Below, piece after piece: positions 53,896-63,849 of a DNA stretch of 64,000 bases. Source of the stretch: Pseudomonadota bacterium (GTDB lineage: Bacteria > Desulfobacterota > Binatia > Binatales > Binataceae); NCBI GenBank assembly GCA_021325355.1, contig JAJPHI010000018.1, positions 1 to 64,000 of the forward strand. The letters are read 5' to 3'. The translations under genes and the position numbers were made by a program. The notes beneath the pieces are model-generated. The model searched no databases. It saw only the letters and a list, made by a program, of their open reading frames with translations, and was not told the DNA's origin. Each line of letters starts with the position of its first letter. The first letter of the stretch is position 1.

Positions 53896-54715
53896 CGGGA
53901 GGGGCGAGGAGGTCGAGGAGCAGCGCGAACGTATGGCGCATCGCGGCGCGCGGCACGATCGTATCGAGCATCCCGTGTTTCAACAGGAATTCGGCGGTCT
54001 GAAAGTCGTCGGGCAACTGCTGATTGGTGGTCTGCTCGATGACGCGGCGGCCGGCGAAGCCGATGACGGCGCCGGGCTCGGCGAGGTTCAGGTCGCCGAG
54101 GCTCGCGAAGGAGGCGGCGACGCCGCCGGTGGTGGGATCGCAGGCGACGGCGATATAGGGCAGGCGGGCGTCGCGCAGGCGGCCGAGGGCGGTGGCGACC
54201 CGCGCCATCTGCATCAGGGCGAGCGCGCCCTCCTGCATCCGGGCCCCGCCGGAGGCGGCGAAGACGATGACCGGCAGATGGTGGGTGCGGGCGAAATCGA
54301 TGAGACGGGCGAGCTTGTGACCGACGACGATGCCCATGCTGCCGCCCATGAAATTGAAATCCATGATGGCGAGGGCGGTGGGATGCGCTTCGATGGCGCC
54401 GGTGCCGACGACTATCGCGTCGTGGCGGCCGGCCGAGCGGCGGGCGGCGGCGAGGCGTTCGGGGTAGGTGCGGGAATCGGTGAAGTTCAGCGGATCGCCG
54501 CCGGCGAGATCGGCGAAGAGTTCGCGCCAGGTGCCGCGGTCGAGGGTGATGGCGAGGCGCTGCTCGACGGTCAGGCGAAAATGGTGGCCGCACTTGAGAC
54601 AGACGTTAAGGTTGCGTTCGACCTCCTTGCGGAAGGCGATTTCGCGGCATCCGGGGCATTTGAGCCAGATGTCGTCGGCGGGCGGGGCGGTGGGCGCGGC
54701 GGCTTGCTGGGGCAT
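53834..54715 (-). CDS. accD: Acetyl-CoA carboxylase carboxyltransferase subunit beta (AccD)
   Basis: Transfers the carboxyl group to acetyl-CoA, the first committed step of fatty-acid synthesis. The 293-residue protein has the four-Cys zinc finger (CPGC near 20 and CLKC near 39) and the carboxyltransferase core with MDFNFMGGSMGIVVG, ASGGARMQEG and PTTGGVAASFASLGD. The C-terminal ~25 residues are Arg/Pro-rich and overlap bufC. It follows trpA by 19 bases, the common trpA-accD arrangement. Confidence 0.94.
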   Translation of the reverse strand: MPQQAAAPTAPPADDIWLKCPGCREIAFRKEVERNLNVCLKCGHHFRLTVEQRLAITLDRGTWRELFADLAGGDPLNFTDSRTYPERLAAARRSAGRHDAIVVGTGAIEAHPTALAIMDFNFMGGSMGIVVGHKLARLIDFARTHHLPVIVFAASGGARMQEGALALMQMARVATALGRLRDARLPYIAVACDPTTGGVAASFASLGDLNLAEPGAVIGFAGRRVIEQTTNQQLPDDFQTAEFLLKHGMLDTIVPRAAMRHTFALLLDLLAPPVRPVRQRSARPRRSSSPKAD

Positions 54716-54734
54716 AGGAAACCTCGAAACAAAG

Positions 54735-55559
54735 TCAGGCGCGCTCGAGCATCGCGCGCTTGAGTGAGCCGACGAAGTCGCCGACCGCAGTTATAAGACG
54801 GTCGGAGCCGGCGTGGGTTTCGATCAGTTGCGAGATGGCGCTGCCGACGACGACGGCGTCGGCGAAGCGGGCGACGGCGGCGGCGTGGGCGGGGGTGGAG
54901 ATGCCGAAGCCGACGCCGATCGGCAGGTCGGTGACGGCGCGCAGCGCGGTGACGTTGGCTTCGAGATCGGCGGGGAGGGTGGCGCGGGCGCCGGTGACGC
55001 CGGTGACCGAGACGAAGTAGAGAAAGCCGCCGGCATTGCGGGCGATGGCGCGGCTGCGGGCGAGCGGGGTGGTCGGGGCGAGCAGGTAGATGAGGTCGAG
55101 GCCGGCGGCGCGGGCGGGGGCGGCGAGTTCGGCGGCTTCCTCGGGCGGCAGATCGACGACCAGCAGGCCGTCGAGGCCGGCGGCGGCGGCGTCGGCGCAG
55201 AACCGGGCGCATCCGTAGTGGAAGATCGGATTGAAGTAGCCGAAGAGGATGATGGGGATCTCGGTGGTCTTGCGCAGATCGGCGACCATCGAGAGGATGG
55301 CGGGGAGGGTGGCGCCGGCCTTGAGGCCGCGGGCGGAGGCGCGCTGGTTGGCGGGTCCATCCGCCATCGGGTCGGAAAATGCTACACCGAGTTCAATGAG
55401 ATCGGCGCCGCGCGCGGCGCATTCGAGAACCAGGCGGCGGGTGGAGGCGAAGTCGGGATCGCCGGCGACGAAGTAGGGGACGAGCGCGCGCTGACCGTTC
55501 GCGCGCAGCGCGCTGAAAGTCCGGGTGATGCGGCTCGGGGCGCCGTTCTGCGGGCTCAC
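54735..55559 (-). CDS. trpA: Tryptophan synthase alpha chain (TrpA)
   Basis: Cleaves indole-3-glycerol phosphate to indole. The 274-residue TIM barrel shows the catalytic region [20 protein letters not shown] with its catalytic Glu, and later [12 protein letters not shown] with the second acidic residue. The phosphate-binding [15 protein letters not shown] is also present. It starts at a GTG overlapping the trpB stop. The partner subunit is encoded immediately upstream. Confidence 0.95.
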   Translation of the reverse strand: MSPQNGAPSRITRTFSALRANGQRALVPYFVAGDPDFASTRRLVLECAARGADLIELGVAFSDPMADGPANQRASARGLKAGATLPAILSMVADLRKTTEIPIILFGYFNPIFHYGCARFCADAAAAGLDGLLVVDLPPEEAAELAAPARAAGLDLIYLLAPTTPLARSRAIARNAGGFLYFVSVTGVTGARATLPADLEANVTALRAVTDLPIGVGFGISTPAHAAAVARFADAVVVGSAISQLIETHAGSDRLITAVGDFVGSLKRAMLERA

Positions 55560-56749
55560 AGGCTCACTCCGAAGGCCTGGGCGACGGTCTGCATATCCTT
55601 GTCGCCGCGACCGGAGAGGTTGACGATCATGAGCTGTTCGCGGGAGAGCGTCGGCGCGAGCTTGATCGCGTGGGCGAGAGCGTGGGCCGATTCGAGGGCC
55701 GGGATGATGCCTTCGGTTTCGGCGAGGAGGCGGAGCGCGTCGAGCGCCTCGGCGTCGGTTGCGGGGACGTATTGGGCGCGGCCGGTGTCCTTGAGCCAGG
55801 CGTGCTCGGGGCCGACGGCGGGATAGTCGAGGCCGGCGGCGATGGAATGGGTTTCGCGCACCTGGCCCGTCTCGTCCTGCAGCAGATAGGTTTTGTTGCC
55901 GTGGAGCACGCCGACGGAGCCGGCGGTCATGGTGGCGGCGTGATGGGGACCGTTGAGGCCGAGGCCGGCGGCTTCGACGCCGATGAGGCGCACGGCGCTA
56001 TCGGCGATGAAGGGGTAGAAGATGCCGATGGCGTTGGAGCCGCCGTTGACGCAGGCGACGACGAGGTCGGGGAGGCGGCCTTCGGCGGCGAGGATCTGGC
56101 GGCGGGCCTCGCGGCCGATGACGGCCTGAAAGTCGCGCACGATCATCGGATAGGGATGAGGTCCGGCGGCGGTGCCGATGAGGTAGTAGGTATCGCGCAC
56201 GGTGGCGATCCAGTCGCGCAGCGCTTCGTTGAGGGCGTCCTTGAGGCTGCGACTGCCGGCATCGACGGGGGTGACGGTGGCGCCGAGGAGTTTCATGCGG
56301 AAGACGTTGAGGGCCTGCCGTTCGACATCGACGCGGCCCATGAAGACTTCGCATTTTTTCTTGAAGAGGGCGGCCATCGTGGCGGTGGCGACGCCGTGCT
56401 GGCCGGCGCCGGTTTCGGCGGTGATGCGGGATTTGCCCATGCGGACGGCGAGCAGGGCCTGGCCGAGGGTATTGTTCACCTTGTGGGCGCCGGTATGACA
56501 GAGATCCTCGCGTTTGAGATAGATTTTGGCGCCGCCGAGGCGGGCGGAGAGGTTGGCGCAGTGAAAGAGCGGGGTGGGGCGGCCGACGTACTCGCGGGCA
56601 TAGCGCTGGAGGGTGGCGCGGAAGTCGGGGTCGCGCCGGGCCTGCTTGTAGGCGGTTTCGAGCTCGAACAGCGCGGGCATCAGGGTTTCGGCGACGTAGC
56701 GGCCGCCGTAGATGCCGAAGTGGCCGTGCTTATCCGGCAGACTTTGCAT
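55556..56749 (-). CDS. trpB: Tryptophan synthase beta chain (TrpB)
   Basis: PLP enzyme that condenses indole with serine. The 397-residue protein has [17 protein letters not shown] at the start and the Schiff-base Lys in [32 protein letters not shown] and the phosphate loop [15 protein letters not shown] are also present. The frame opens at a TTG at 56755; I use the ATG at 56749 ([12 protein letters not shown]). The start lies inside the last 20 bases of trpF. Confidence 0.96.
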   Translation of the reverse strand: MQSLPDKHGHFGIYGGRYVAETLMPALFELETAYKQARRDPDFRATLQRYAREYVGRPTPLFHCANLSARLGGAKIYLKREDLCHTGAHKVNNTLGQALLAVRMGKSRITAETGAGQHGVATATMAALFKKKCEVFMGRVDVERQALNVFRMKLLGATVTPVDAGSRSLKDALNEALRDWIATVRDTYYLIGTAAGPHPYPMIVRDFQAVIGREARRQILAAEGRLPDLVVACVNGGSNAIGIFYPFIADSAVRLIGVEAAGLGLNGPHHAATMTAGSVGVLHGNKTYLLQDETGQVRETHSIAAGLDYPAVGPEHAWLKDTGRAQYVPATDAEALDALRLLAETEGIIPALESAHALAHAIKLAPTLSREQLMIVNLSGRGDKDMQTVAQAFGVSL

Positions 56750-57341
56750 TGGCAATAAAGCTCCTGACTTTAGCGTGGTCCTTGATACCGGGGGCGGACT
56801 CGACGCCGCTCGCGGTATCCACGGCGAAGGGTTTCAAGCGGGCGGCGGCGGCGACATTGTCGGGGGTGAGGCCGCCGGCAATGAAGACGCGGCCGAGGTC
56901 GCGTCCGGCGAGCTGGTCGAGGGCGAGAGTGCGGCCGGTGCCGCCGTAGAGTCCGGCGACGGCGGCGTCGAGGAGGAGGTAATCGGCGCCGTCGGCGGGC
57001 AGGGCGGTCAGCGGCGCGGTGGGGGCGAGGCGGAGCGCGCGGATGGTCGGTGCGGGCCATCCGCGGAGCGCGGCCGCGTCCTCGTCGCCGTGAAACTGGA
57101 GATAATCGAGCCGCAGCGCTTCGCGCAGCGCGGCGATATGAGCACGGTCGGCGTTGACGAAGACGCCGACGACGGCGCATCGGGGGCCGATCGCGTCGCG
57201 GATGCGGCGGGCGGTGTCGAGGGAGACGGCGCGGGGGCTTGGCGGATAGAAGTTGAGGCCGATGAAGTCGGCGCCGCAGGCGATGGCGGCTTCGGCGTCG
57301 GCGGGGCGGGTGATGCCGCAGATTTTGACGCGGACGGTCAT
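56730..57341 (-). CDS. trpF: Phosphoribosylanthranilate isomerase (TrpF)
   Basis: Isomerises phosphoribosylanthranilate to CdRP. The 203-residue barrel has the active-site Cys in [29 protein letters not shown], the substrate-binding LQFHGDED, and the phosphate motif [14 protein letters not shown]. Start ATG overlaps the trpC stop (ATGA). Normal length; free-standing rather than fused to TrpC. Confidence 0.94.
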   Translation of the reverse strand: MTVRVKICGITRPADAEAAIACGADFIGLNFYPPSPRAVSLDTARRIRDAIGPRCAVVGVFVNADRAHIAALREALRLDYLQFHGDEDAAALRGWPAPTIRALRLAPTAPLTALPADGADYLLLDAAVAGLYGGTGRTLALDQLAGRDLGRVFIAGGLTPDNVAAAARLKPFAVDTASGVESAPGIKDHAKVRSFIANAKSAG

Positions 57342-58144
57342 CGGGGGGCGGTCCCGGGGGTGAGGGCTGCGACGAGCGGGGTGAGCGCAAGGCGCGGGTT
57401 GCCGCCGCGCAGCAGGCTTTCGCCGATGAGAAAGGCGCGCGCGCCCGCGGCGTCGAGGCGGCGCAGATGGTCGGGGGTCTCGATGCCGCTTTCGGCGACG
57501 ATGAGGGCGCGGCCGGCGTATCCGCGCAGGAGCATTTCGGTCGTCGCGAGGTCGGTCTTGAAGGAGTGCAGGTCGCGATTGTTGATGCCGATGAGGTCGG
57601 GGTCGAGGGTTTGGGCGCGGCGAAATTCCTCGGCGTTATGGACTTCGATGAGCGTGGCGAGGCCGAGGTCCCGGGCGCAGGCGGCGAGCTCAGCCATCAG
57701 CGGCTGCTCGAGCATCGCGGCGATCAGCAGGATCGCGTCGGCGCCGGCGGCGCGAGCCTCGTAGATTTGATACGGGTCGAAGATGAAGTCCTTGCGCAGG
57801 ATGGGCAAGGAGACCGCGGCGCGCACGGCGCGGAGGTCGTCGAGGGTGCCCTTGAAATGGCGGTCGGTGAGGACCGAGATGGCGGCGGCGCCGTTGGCGG
57901 CATAGGCGGCGGCGACGGTTGCGGGATCGAGGTCGGGAAAGATGTCGCCCTTGCTGGGCGAGGCGCGTTTGATTTCGGCGATGATGGCCGGGCGCCGGGC
58001 GCGCAGCGCGCCGACGAAATCGCGCGGTGGTGGGGCGGCGAGGACGGCGGCGCGGACGGCGTCGAGGGGAAGCGCGGCGCGACGGGCCTGCAGCTCTTCG
58101 CGCTTGGCGGCAAAGATGCGGTCGAGGATCGAGCCGGTGGCCAT
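57338..58144 (-). CDS. trpC: Indole-3-glycerol phosphate synthase (TrpC)
   Basis: Closes the indole ring from CdRP. The 268-residue barrel contains ILDRIFAAKREELQARR, the catalytic Glu/Lys segment AEIKRASPSKGDI, VLTDRHFKGTLDDL, ILRKDFIFDPYQI, and the phosphate site AESGIETPDHLRRL. Its ATG shares bases with the trpD stop, so the genes are coupled. Confidence 0.95.
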   Translation of the reverse strand: MATGSILDRIFAAKREELQARRAALPLDAVRAAVLAAPPPRDFVGALRARRPAIIAEIKRASPSKGDIFPDLDPATVAAAYAANGAAAISVLTDRHFKGTLDDLRAVRAAVSLPILRKDFIFDPYQIYEARAAGADAILLIAAMLEQPLMAELAACARDLGLATLIEVHNAEEFRRAQTLDPDLIGINNRDLHSFKTDLATTEMLLRGYAGRALIVAESGIETPDHLRRLDAAGARAFLIGESLLRGGNPRLALTPLVAALTPGTAPR

Positions 58145-59163
58145 CAGGGGACCTCGTGGCGGCTGGCGGCGCGGAGCCGTTCGATGGTGGCAAGGGGGCG
58201 GCCGGCGGCAAGAATTTCCTGGGCGCGGCGCACGCCGTCGGCGAGGGTTGGGGCGCCGCCGCCGGCATAGATGGCGGCGCCGCCGTTGAGGGCGAGGATA
58301 TCGCGGGCCGGGCCGGGGTCGCCGGCGAGGGCGGCGCGCAGAATCTGCACGGCTTCTTTGGCATCGGCGGTGAGCAGGGCTGCGGGGTCGGCCTCGCGGA
58401 TGCCGAAGGCGCGCGGGGTAATCTCGAAGCGGCGCACGGCGCCGTTGGTGATCTCGATGACCGACGAGGGGGCGGCGAGGGAGATTTCATCGAGACCGTC
58501 ATGGCCGTGAACGACGAGGGCATGGTGCACGCCGAGGGCGGCGAGGGCCTCGGCGAGCGGATCGAGGAGGATGGGTTCGGCCACGCCGAGCAGTTGAAAA
58601 CGGGGGCGGGCCGGATTTGCGAGCGGCGCCATCAGGTTGAAGATCGTGCGCACGGCGAGGGTGCGGCGCAAGACCGCGAGCCGGGCCAGCACGGGATGAT
58701 AGGCGGGGGCGAAGACGAAGCAGATGCCGGCCTCGGTGAGGCATCGGCGGAGCGCCGGCGGTTCGAGTTCGAGATTGACGCCGAAGTGTTCGAGGACGTC
58801 GGCGGCGCCGACGCGGCCGCTGACGGCGCGATTGCCGTGTTTGGCGGTGGGGATACCGGCGGCGGCGGCGACCAAAGCGGCGCCGGTCGAGATATTGAAG
58901 GTACCGGCGCCGTCGCCGCCGGTGCCGGCGGTATCGAGGACGGGACCGAGGTCGAGGGGGCGCGCCCGCTGGAGCATCGCGCGGGTGGCGCCGGTCAGCT
59001 CGGCGGCGCTCTCGCGCTTCATGCGAAGCGCGATGAGGAGGGCGGCGACGAGGGGATCGGCGACGAGATCGTCGAGGATTTCAGCAAAGACGCTTTCGGC
59101 GGCGGCGGCGTCGAGGGAGCGGCCGCGCAAGACGGCGTCGAGGGCCTGACGGACGGTCAGCAT
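58144..59163 (-). CDS. trpD: Anthranilate phosphoribosyltransferase (TrpD)
   Basis: Adds phosphoribose to anthranilate. The 339-residue protein shows the PRPP loop [17 protein letters not shown], the [18 protein letters not shown] motif, and FAPAYHPVL and [12 protein letters not shown] of the anthranilate site. KHGNRAVSG carries the conserved Lys, Arg and Ser. It overlaps trpG upstream by seven bases. Confidence 0.95.
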   Translation of the reverse strand: MLTVRQALDAVLRGRSLDAAAAESVFAEILDDLVADPLVAALLIALRMKRESAAELTGATRAMLQRARPLDLGPVLDTAGTGGDGAGTFNISTGAALVAAAAGIPTAKHGNRAVSGRVGAADVLEHFGVNLELEPPALRRCLTEAGICFVFAPAYHPVLARLAVLRRTLAVRTIFNLMAPLANPARPRFQLLGVAEPILLDPLAEALAALGVHHALVVHGHDGLDEISLAAPSSVIEITNGAVRRFEITPRAFGIREADPAALLTADAKEAVQILRAALAGDPGPARDILALNGGAAIYAGGGAPTLADGVRRAQEILAAGRPLATIERLRAASRHEVP

Positions 59164-59735
59164 CCGCGGAGTCCCTCGAGGAAATTCTGCAGGAGGCGTT
59201 TGCCGTCGGGGGTGCCGATGGATTCGGGATGGAACTGGACGCCCTCGATCGGATAGTCGCGATGGCGCAGCGCCATGATTTCCCCCTCGGCGGTGCGGGC
59301 GCTGACTTCGAGGCAGGCGGGCAGGCGCGTGGTTTCCACAAGCAGCGAATGATAGCGCATCGCTTCGAACGGATTGGAGAGGCCGCGGAAAAGGGTGCGG
59401 CCGTCATGGAGGATGGGCGAGGTCTTGCCGTGCATCAGGCGCCCGGCGCGGACGACCGCGGCGCCGAAGGCTTCGCCGATGCACTGATGGCCGAGACAGA
59501 CGCCGAGAATCGGCAGGCGGCCGGCGAAGGCGCGAATCAGGGGCACGGAGATGCCGGCGGCGGCGGGGGTGCAGGGTCCGGGGGAGACGATGATGGCAGT
59601 GGGCGCAAGGCTTTCGACGGCGGCGAGGTCGAGGGCGTCGTTGCGGCGGACGATGATTTCGGCGCCGAGTTCGCCGAGGTATTGGACGAGGTTGTAGGTG
59701 AAGGAGTCGTAGTTATCGATCATCAGGATGGGCAC
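59157..59735 (-). CDS. trpG: Anthranilate synthase glutamine amidotransferase component (TrpG)
   Basis: Supplies ammonia to TrpE. The 192-residue class I amidotransferase has [32 protein letters not shown], the nucleophile Cys in [14 protein letters not shown], and the His/Glu pair in [12 protein letters not shown]. The start is a GTG, with an ATG at 59723 (MIDNYDSF) as alternative. Six bases separate it from trpE. Confidence 0.95.
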   Translation of the reverse strand: MPILMIDNYDSFTYNLVQYLGELGAEIIVRRNDALDLAAVESLAPTAIIVSPGPCTPAAAGISVPLIRAFAGRLPILGVCLGHQCIGEAFGAAVVRAGRLMHGKTSPILHDGRTLFRGLSNPFEAMRYHSLLVETTRLPACLEVSARTAEGEIMALRHRDYPIEGVQFHPESIGTPDGKRLLQNFLEGLRGC

Positions 59736-59741
59736 GGCGGG

Positions 59742-61256
59742 CTAGCTCCTCGTGGTCTCGAGTTCGAACTGACGGGCGGCGGCGAGGGCGCCGATGAGGG
59801 CGCGCGCCTTGTTGCAGGACTCGTCGAATTCGGCGGCGGGATCGGAATCGGCGACGACGCCGCCACCGGCCTGGATATAGACGCGATCGCCCTTGACGAG
59901 GAGGGTGCGGAGGGCGATGGCGGTATCGGTATTACCGGTATAGCTGAAGTAGCCGACGGCGCCGGCATAGACGCCGCGGCGGACGGGTTCGAGCTCGTCG
60001 ATGATCTCCATCGCGCGGATTTTGGGCGCGCCGGAGACGGTGCCCTGAGGAAAGGTGGCGCGGAAGGCGTCGAAGGCGTCCATCCCGGGGTTCAGTTCGC
60101 CGACGACGTTCGAGACGATATGCATCACGTGCGAGTAGCGTTCGACGGTCATCAGTTCGGTCACTTTGACGGAGCCGATGCGGGCGACGCGGCCGACGTC
60201 GTTGCGGCCGAGGTCGACCAGCATGATGTGCTCGGCGCGCTCCTTGGGATCGGCGAGCAGCTCGCGTTCGAGTTGGCGATCCTCGGCTTCGGCGGCGCCG
60301 CGGCGGCGGGTGCCGGCGATGGGCCGGAGAGTGATTTCGCGGCCTTCCACGCGCACCATCGTTTCGGGTGAGGCGCCGACCAGGGTGAGATCGCCGAGGC
60401 GCAGATAGAACATGTAGGGCGAGGGATTGATGGTGCGGAGGCTGCGATAGAGGTTGAAGGGATGAGCGGTGAGGGGGGCCTCGAAGCGCTGGGAGGGGAC
60501 GACCTGGATGATATCGCCGGCGACGATATAGCGTTTGGCCGCCTCGACCATCGCGAGATAAGCCTCGCGGGTGAGATTTGACGTGATGTGAATCTCGCCG
60601 TTGAGGCTGCGGGGCGGGGTGGCGAGGCGCGGGGCGACGGCGGGCTCGCGCAGGCGGGCGAGGAGCTCGTCGATCTGCGCGGTGCCGGCGCGGTAGGCCT
60701 CGGCGACCGTGGCGTACTCTTCGATGGGCACGCTGGCGATGACGCGGAGGGTCTGGCGGAGGTTGTCGAAGACGAGGACGGTCTGCGTGAGCATCAGGTA
60801 GAGATCGGGGACGCCGAGATCGTCGGCGACGGTTTGCGGGATGCGAGGCTCGAACTCGCGCACGAGGTCATAGGCGAGGAAGCCGACAGCGCCGCCGAAG
60901 AAGCGGGGGAAGCCGTCGATTTCGGGGGCGCGGAAATGTTGCAGTTCGGCGCGGAGGGCGTCGAAGGCGTAATCGACCGGGCGGGACTCGACGGCGCGGC
61001 CGGGGCGGATGAGGTCCATGCGGTGGCCGCGGGCGCGGATGACGAGGGCGGGTTCGGCGCCGAGGAAGGTGTAGCGGCCCCATTTTTCGCCGCCGCGGAC
61101 GCTTTCGAGGAGGAAGGCATAGTCGCCGCGGGCGATTTTGAGGAAGGCGGAGACAGGGGTTTCGAGATCGGCGGCGACCTCGCGGGCGACGGGGACAAGG
61201 TTGAAGCCGGCGGCGGCGAGCCGTTCGAATTCGGCGCGATCGGGGGTGGTGGTCAC
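59742..61256 (-). CDS. trpE: Anthranilate synthase component I (TrpE)
   Basis: Converts chorismate and ammonia to anthranilate. The 504-residue enzyme has LVPVAREVAADLETPVSAFL with the LESVRGG tryptophan-feedback region at the N-terminus. The chorismate-binding domain has FYLRLGDLTLVGASPE, RPIAGTRRRG, HIMLVDLGRNDVGRV and PQGTVSGAPKIRAMEII. The frame extends to 61379, but the GTG at 61256 follows a strong GGAGGAG by seven bases and matches the family start. The leader region upstream contains an attenuator. Confidence 0.95.
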   Translation of the reverse strand: MTTTPDRAEFERLAAAGFNLVPVAREVAADLETPVSAFLKIARGDYAFLLESVRGGEKWGRYTFLGAEPALVIRARGHRMDLIRPGRAVESRPVDYAFDALRAELQHFRAPEIDGFPRFFGGAVGFLAYDLVREFEPRIPQTVADDLGVPDLYLMLTQTVLVFDNLRQTLRVIASVPIEEYATVAEAYRAGTAQIDELLARLREPAVAPRLATPPRSLNGEIHITSNLTREAYLAMVEAAKRYIVAGDIIQVVPSQRFEAPLTAHPFNLYRSLRTINPSPYMFYLRLGDLTLVGASPETMVRVEGREITLRPIAGTRRRGAAEAEDRQLERELLADPKERAEHIMLVDLGRNDVGRVARIGSVKVTELMTVERYSHVMHIVSNVVGELNPGMDAFDAFRATFPQGTVSGAPKIRAMEIIDELEPVRRGVYAGAVGYFSYTGNTDTAIALRTLLVKGDRVYIQAGGGVVADSDPAAEFDESCNKARALIGALAAARQFELETTRS

Positions 61257-61270
61257 GTGGCGGCTCCTCC

Positions 61271-61312
61271 AAAAGCAAGGAGGCCACGAGCGACTGGGCG
61301 CCCGTGGCCTCC
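61271..61312 (-). terminator. trp attenuator terminator
   Basis: Arms GGAGGCCACG and CGTGGCCTCC (61279-61288 and 61303-61312) form a 10-bp stem, followed in the transcript by UUGCUUUU. It lies between the leader peptide and trpE, where an attenuation terminator is expected. Confidence 0.9.
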
Positions 61313-61336
61313 GGTGAATCGGTTCAGCGCGAACGG

Positions 61337-61420
61337 CTACCAATCCCGAGGACGGGCGTGGGCGCGGCGACGCCAGCACCAGTGGGCCCGAAGATCGAGA
61401 ATGAGAGCACAGCCGTTCAT
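61337..61420 (-). CDS. trpL: Tryptophan operon leader peptide (TrpL)
   Basis: A 27-residue open frame upstream of trpE beginning MNGCALILDLRAHWCWRRR and ending DW followed by the TAG stop. It contains three Trp codons (positions 14, 16 and 27); the last directly precedes the stop. This density in so short a frame is a strong sign of Trp-sensing attenuation. The predicted transcript begins only a few bases before the ATG, so translation may be nearly leaderless. The leader's AACGGCU segment can pair with a downstream AGCCGUU just after the stop, an additional structure relevant to switching. Confidence 0.88.
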   Translation of the reverse strand: MNGCALILDLRAHWCWRRRAHARPRDW

Positions 61421-61432
61421 GATTGTGGTCAA

Positions 61433-61460
61433 ATTATGCAAGCGGCAGGCGGGTTGTCAA
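61433..61460 (-). promoter_or_regulatory. trp operon promoter
   Basis: Reading leftward: perfect TTGACA (complement of 61455-61460), 16 bases, then CATAAT (complement of 61433-61438, one mismatch). It sits in the 3' flank of the SPOR gene, just ahead of the Trp leader peptide. Confidence 0.85.
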
Positions 61461-61462
61461 TG

Positions 61463-62095
61463 CTATTCCTCGGGCGGTGGGGCGGGACTGGAGGCAGGGG
61501 CGGCGACGCGCCCGTTGTCGTAGGTCGAGTTGTAGCGCTGGCGCATCTCCTCTTCGGCGGCGGCAGCGTCGTCGGCGGTGGCATAGGGGCCGATCTGGAC
61601 CTTGTACCAGGTTTCGCCGTTGATGATGGTCGGAATACGGCGCGGATGGTAACCCAGTTCCTCGAGCCGCTGGACCATCTGATCGGCGCTATCGGAATCC
61701 ATCGCAGCCTGAATCGTGATGTTATAGCCGTGATGGCGCGGTTTGGCTGCGGCGGGGGCGGGGGATGAGGGGGCGGCGCCTTCGTCTTCGGCAGGGTTCG
61801 GGTTAGGGGAATTGGCGGCGACGGCGGCGGGGGCGACCTTCGGTGGCGGGGTCGTCACGGCGACGGGTGATGGCGCGGCGGGGGAGGCGGCGGGCTGGGC
61901 GGCGAGGGTGGTGACGGCGGCGGGGGAGGCGGGCGGCGCCACGGCATAATCGACGGCGGATTTCTGCGCGTCGAGGGCGGTTTGGCGGCCAACGTCGTAA
62001 CCCGCGACCACTCCCATCAGGAAGACCACGCCGGACAGCGCGGCGAGGGTGAGCAGAATCGCGATGAATCCTCCAGAGCCTACATCAAAGCGCAT
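61463..62095 (-). CDS. SPOR-domain membrane protein
   Basis: A ~210-residue bitopic protein. One membrane helix lies near the N-terminus (GGFIAILLTLAALSGVVFLMG), then a Pro/Ala-rich linker of about 85 residues. The C-terminal SPOR domain has YNITIQAAMDSDSADQMVQR and TWYKVQIGPYATADDAAAAE, and should bind denuded septal peptidoglycan. The start is either the GTG at 62104 or, better, the ATG at 62095, which has AGGTGG upstream. It directly follows argS, a common pairing. Confidence 0.88.
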   Translation of the reverse strand: MRFDVGSGGFIAILLTLAALSGVVFLMGVVAGYDVGRQTALDAQKSAVDYAVAPPASPAAVTTLAAQPAASPAAPSPVAVTTPPPKVAPAAVAANSPNPNPAEDEGAAPSSPAPAAAKPRHHGYNITIQAAMDSDSADQMVQRLEELGYHPRRIPTIINGETWYKVQIGPYATADDAAAAEEEMRQRYNSTYDNGRVAAPASSPAPPPEE

Positions 62096-62104
62096 CGTTG
62101 CCAC

Positions 62105-63769
62105 CTACATCCGCTCTGGCGCGGTCACCCCCAGCAGGTCGAGTCCCGACGCGATAACCTGCCGGAGGACGTGAGCCAGCAGCATCCTGGCTCGGGTTTG
62201 CGCAGGTTCCTGCGGGTTGATTATACGGTTCGCCGGTTTGTTGTAATAGCGATGGAAATCGCCGGCGAGATCGAACAGGGCGAAGGGCAGGCGATGGGGT
62301 TCGAGCGCGGTGACAGCGGCCTCGACAATTTCGGGCATCGCGACGATTTTGCGCACGAGGGCCATCTCTTCGTCGTTGAGGCAGGCCAGGTCGACGGCGG
62401 CGGGAGTGGGCAGGGCGACGCCGGCGCGATCGGCCTCGCGGAAGACGCCGGTCAGCCGCGCGTGCGCATACTGGACGTAGAAGACCGGATTTTCTGGGGC
62501 CTGGCGGCGGGCGAGGTCGAGATCGAAATCGAGGTGGCTGTCGTGTTTGCGGAAGAGGAAGAAGAAGCGGACGACGTCGCTGCCGACCTCATCGATGAGC
62601 TCGTCGAGGGTGATGTAGGTGGCTTTGCGGGTGGACATTTTGACCTTTTCACCGCCGCGGGTGAGGGTCACGAACTGATAGATGATGGCGCGGATCGCCG
62701 CGGTGTCGTAACCGAGGGCGCGTAGCGCGGCGAGCACGCCCTGATGCTCGGCGATATGGTCGGCGCCGAAGACGTCGATGATGAGATCGAAGCCGCGCTC
62801 AAGCTTATCGATATGGTAGGCGATATCGGGGGTGCGATAGGTCGGTTCGCCGGTCGAGCGCACCAGGACCTGGTCCTTGGCGTTGGGGAGATCGAGGCGC
62901 TCGGCGTCGAGCCAGAGCGCGCCGTCGCGCTCGCGGACGAGGTCGCGGGCGCGCAAGGCCTCGAGCACGCGGCTGACGCGGCCGTCCTGCATGAGATCGA
63001 GTTCGTTGGTGTAAACGTCGAAGGTGATACCGAGGCGTTCGCAGCTCCGGCGGATATCGGCGAAGATCGCTTCGACGGCTGCGGTGCGAAAGACGTCGGC
63101 GTCGGGCGGGAGCGCGGCGAGGGCGTCGTGGTGACGGTCGCGGAGGGCGGCGGCGATGGCGGCGATGTATTCGCCCTGGTAGCCGTCGGCAGGGAGATCG
63201 GCGGGGCGGCCGAGGGCCTGGAGATAGCGGGCGCGGACCGATTCGCCGAGCAGGCGCATCTGGCGGCCGCCGTCATTGAAGTAGTATTCGCGGGTGACGG
63301 CGTGGCCGGTGGCGGTAAAGAGGCGGGCGAGGGTATCGCCGATGACGGCATTGCGGCCGTGGCCGATGGTGAGCGGACCGGTGGGATTGGCGGACAGAAA
63401 TTCGATTTGCACCTTGCGGCCGCGTCCGAGGGGTGGATGGAGGAAGGCGGGGCCCTCGGCGGCGGCGCGGCGCAACTCGGCGTGCCAGTATGCGGGGGCC
63501 ATCCGGAAGTTGATAAAGCCGGGTCCGGCGACCTCGGCGGTGGCGATTTCCGGCGGCAGTTCGAGATGATCGCAGAGGAGGGCGGCGAGGACGCGCGGTG
63601 GCTTTCCTTCGGCACGGGCCAGGGTGAGGGCGAGATTGGTCGCCATATCGCCGTGGGACGGATCGTTGGGCGCGGTGAGGGTGATGGTGGGCGTCGCGGT
63701 GCGGAGCCGGCCCTGTTGATGGGCTCGGGCGACGGCGGCGCTTAGGGCGGCGGTGATCAATTGCTTCAT
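62105..63769 (-). CDS. argS: Arginyl-tRNA synthetase (ArgRS)
   Basis: Charges tRNA-Arg. The 554-residue class I enzyme shows the HIGH-type motif in EFLSANPTGPLTIGHGRNAV, YYFNDGGRQMRLLGESVRAR, VFGADHIAEHQG and the KMSKS-type KMSTRKATYITLDELIDEVG. The C-terminal DALR anticodon-binding domain contains YNKPANRIIN. I choose the ATG at 63769 (MKQLITAALSAAV), where homology would begin, over the longer low-complexity frame to 63967. Confidence 0.95.
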   Translation of the reverse strand: MKQLITAALSAAVARAHQQGRLRTATPTITLTAPNDPSHGDMATNLALTLARAEGKPPRVLAALLCDHLELPPEIATAEVAGPGFINFRMAPAYWHAELRRAAAEGPAFLHPPLGRGRKVQIEFLSANPTGPLTIGHGRNAVIGDTLARLFTATGHAVTREYYFNDGGRQMRLLGESVRARYLQALGRPADLPADGYQGEYIAAIAAALRDRHHDALAALPPDADVFRTAAVEAIFADIRRSCERLGITFDVYTNELDLMQDGRVSRVLEALRARDLVRERDGALWLDAERLDLPNAKDQVLVRSTGEPTYRTPDIAYHIDKLERGFDLIIDVFGADHIAEHQGVLAALRALGYDTAAIRAIIYQFVTLTRGGEKVKMSTRKATYITLDELIDEVGSDVVRFFFLFRKHDSHLDFDLDLARRQAPENPVFYVQYAHARLTGVFREADRAGVALPTPAAVDLACLNDEEMALVRKIVAMPEIVEAAVTALEPHRLPFALFDLAGDFHRYYNKPANRIINPQEPAQTRARMLLAHVLRQVIASGLDLLGVTAPERM

Positions 63770-63849
63770 GAGCGATTCGGTTCGGCGGATTACGCACGCG
63801 GGCGCAGGTGTTTGGCCGCGGCGATCCGCTGGGTTATTGTAGCGGACGG

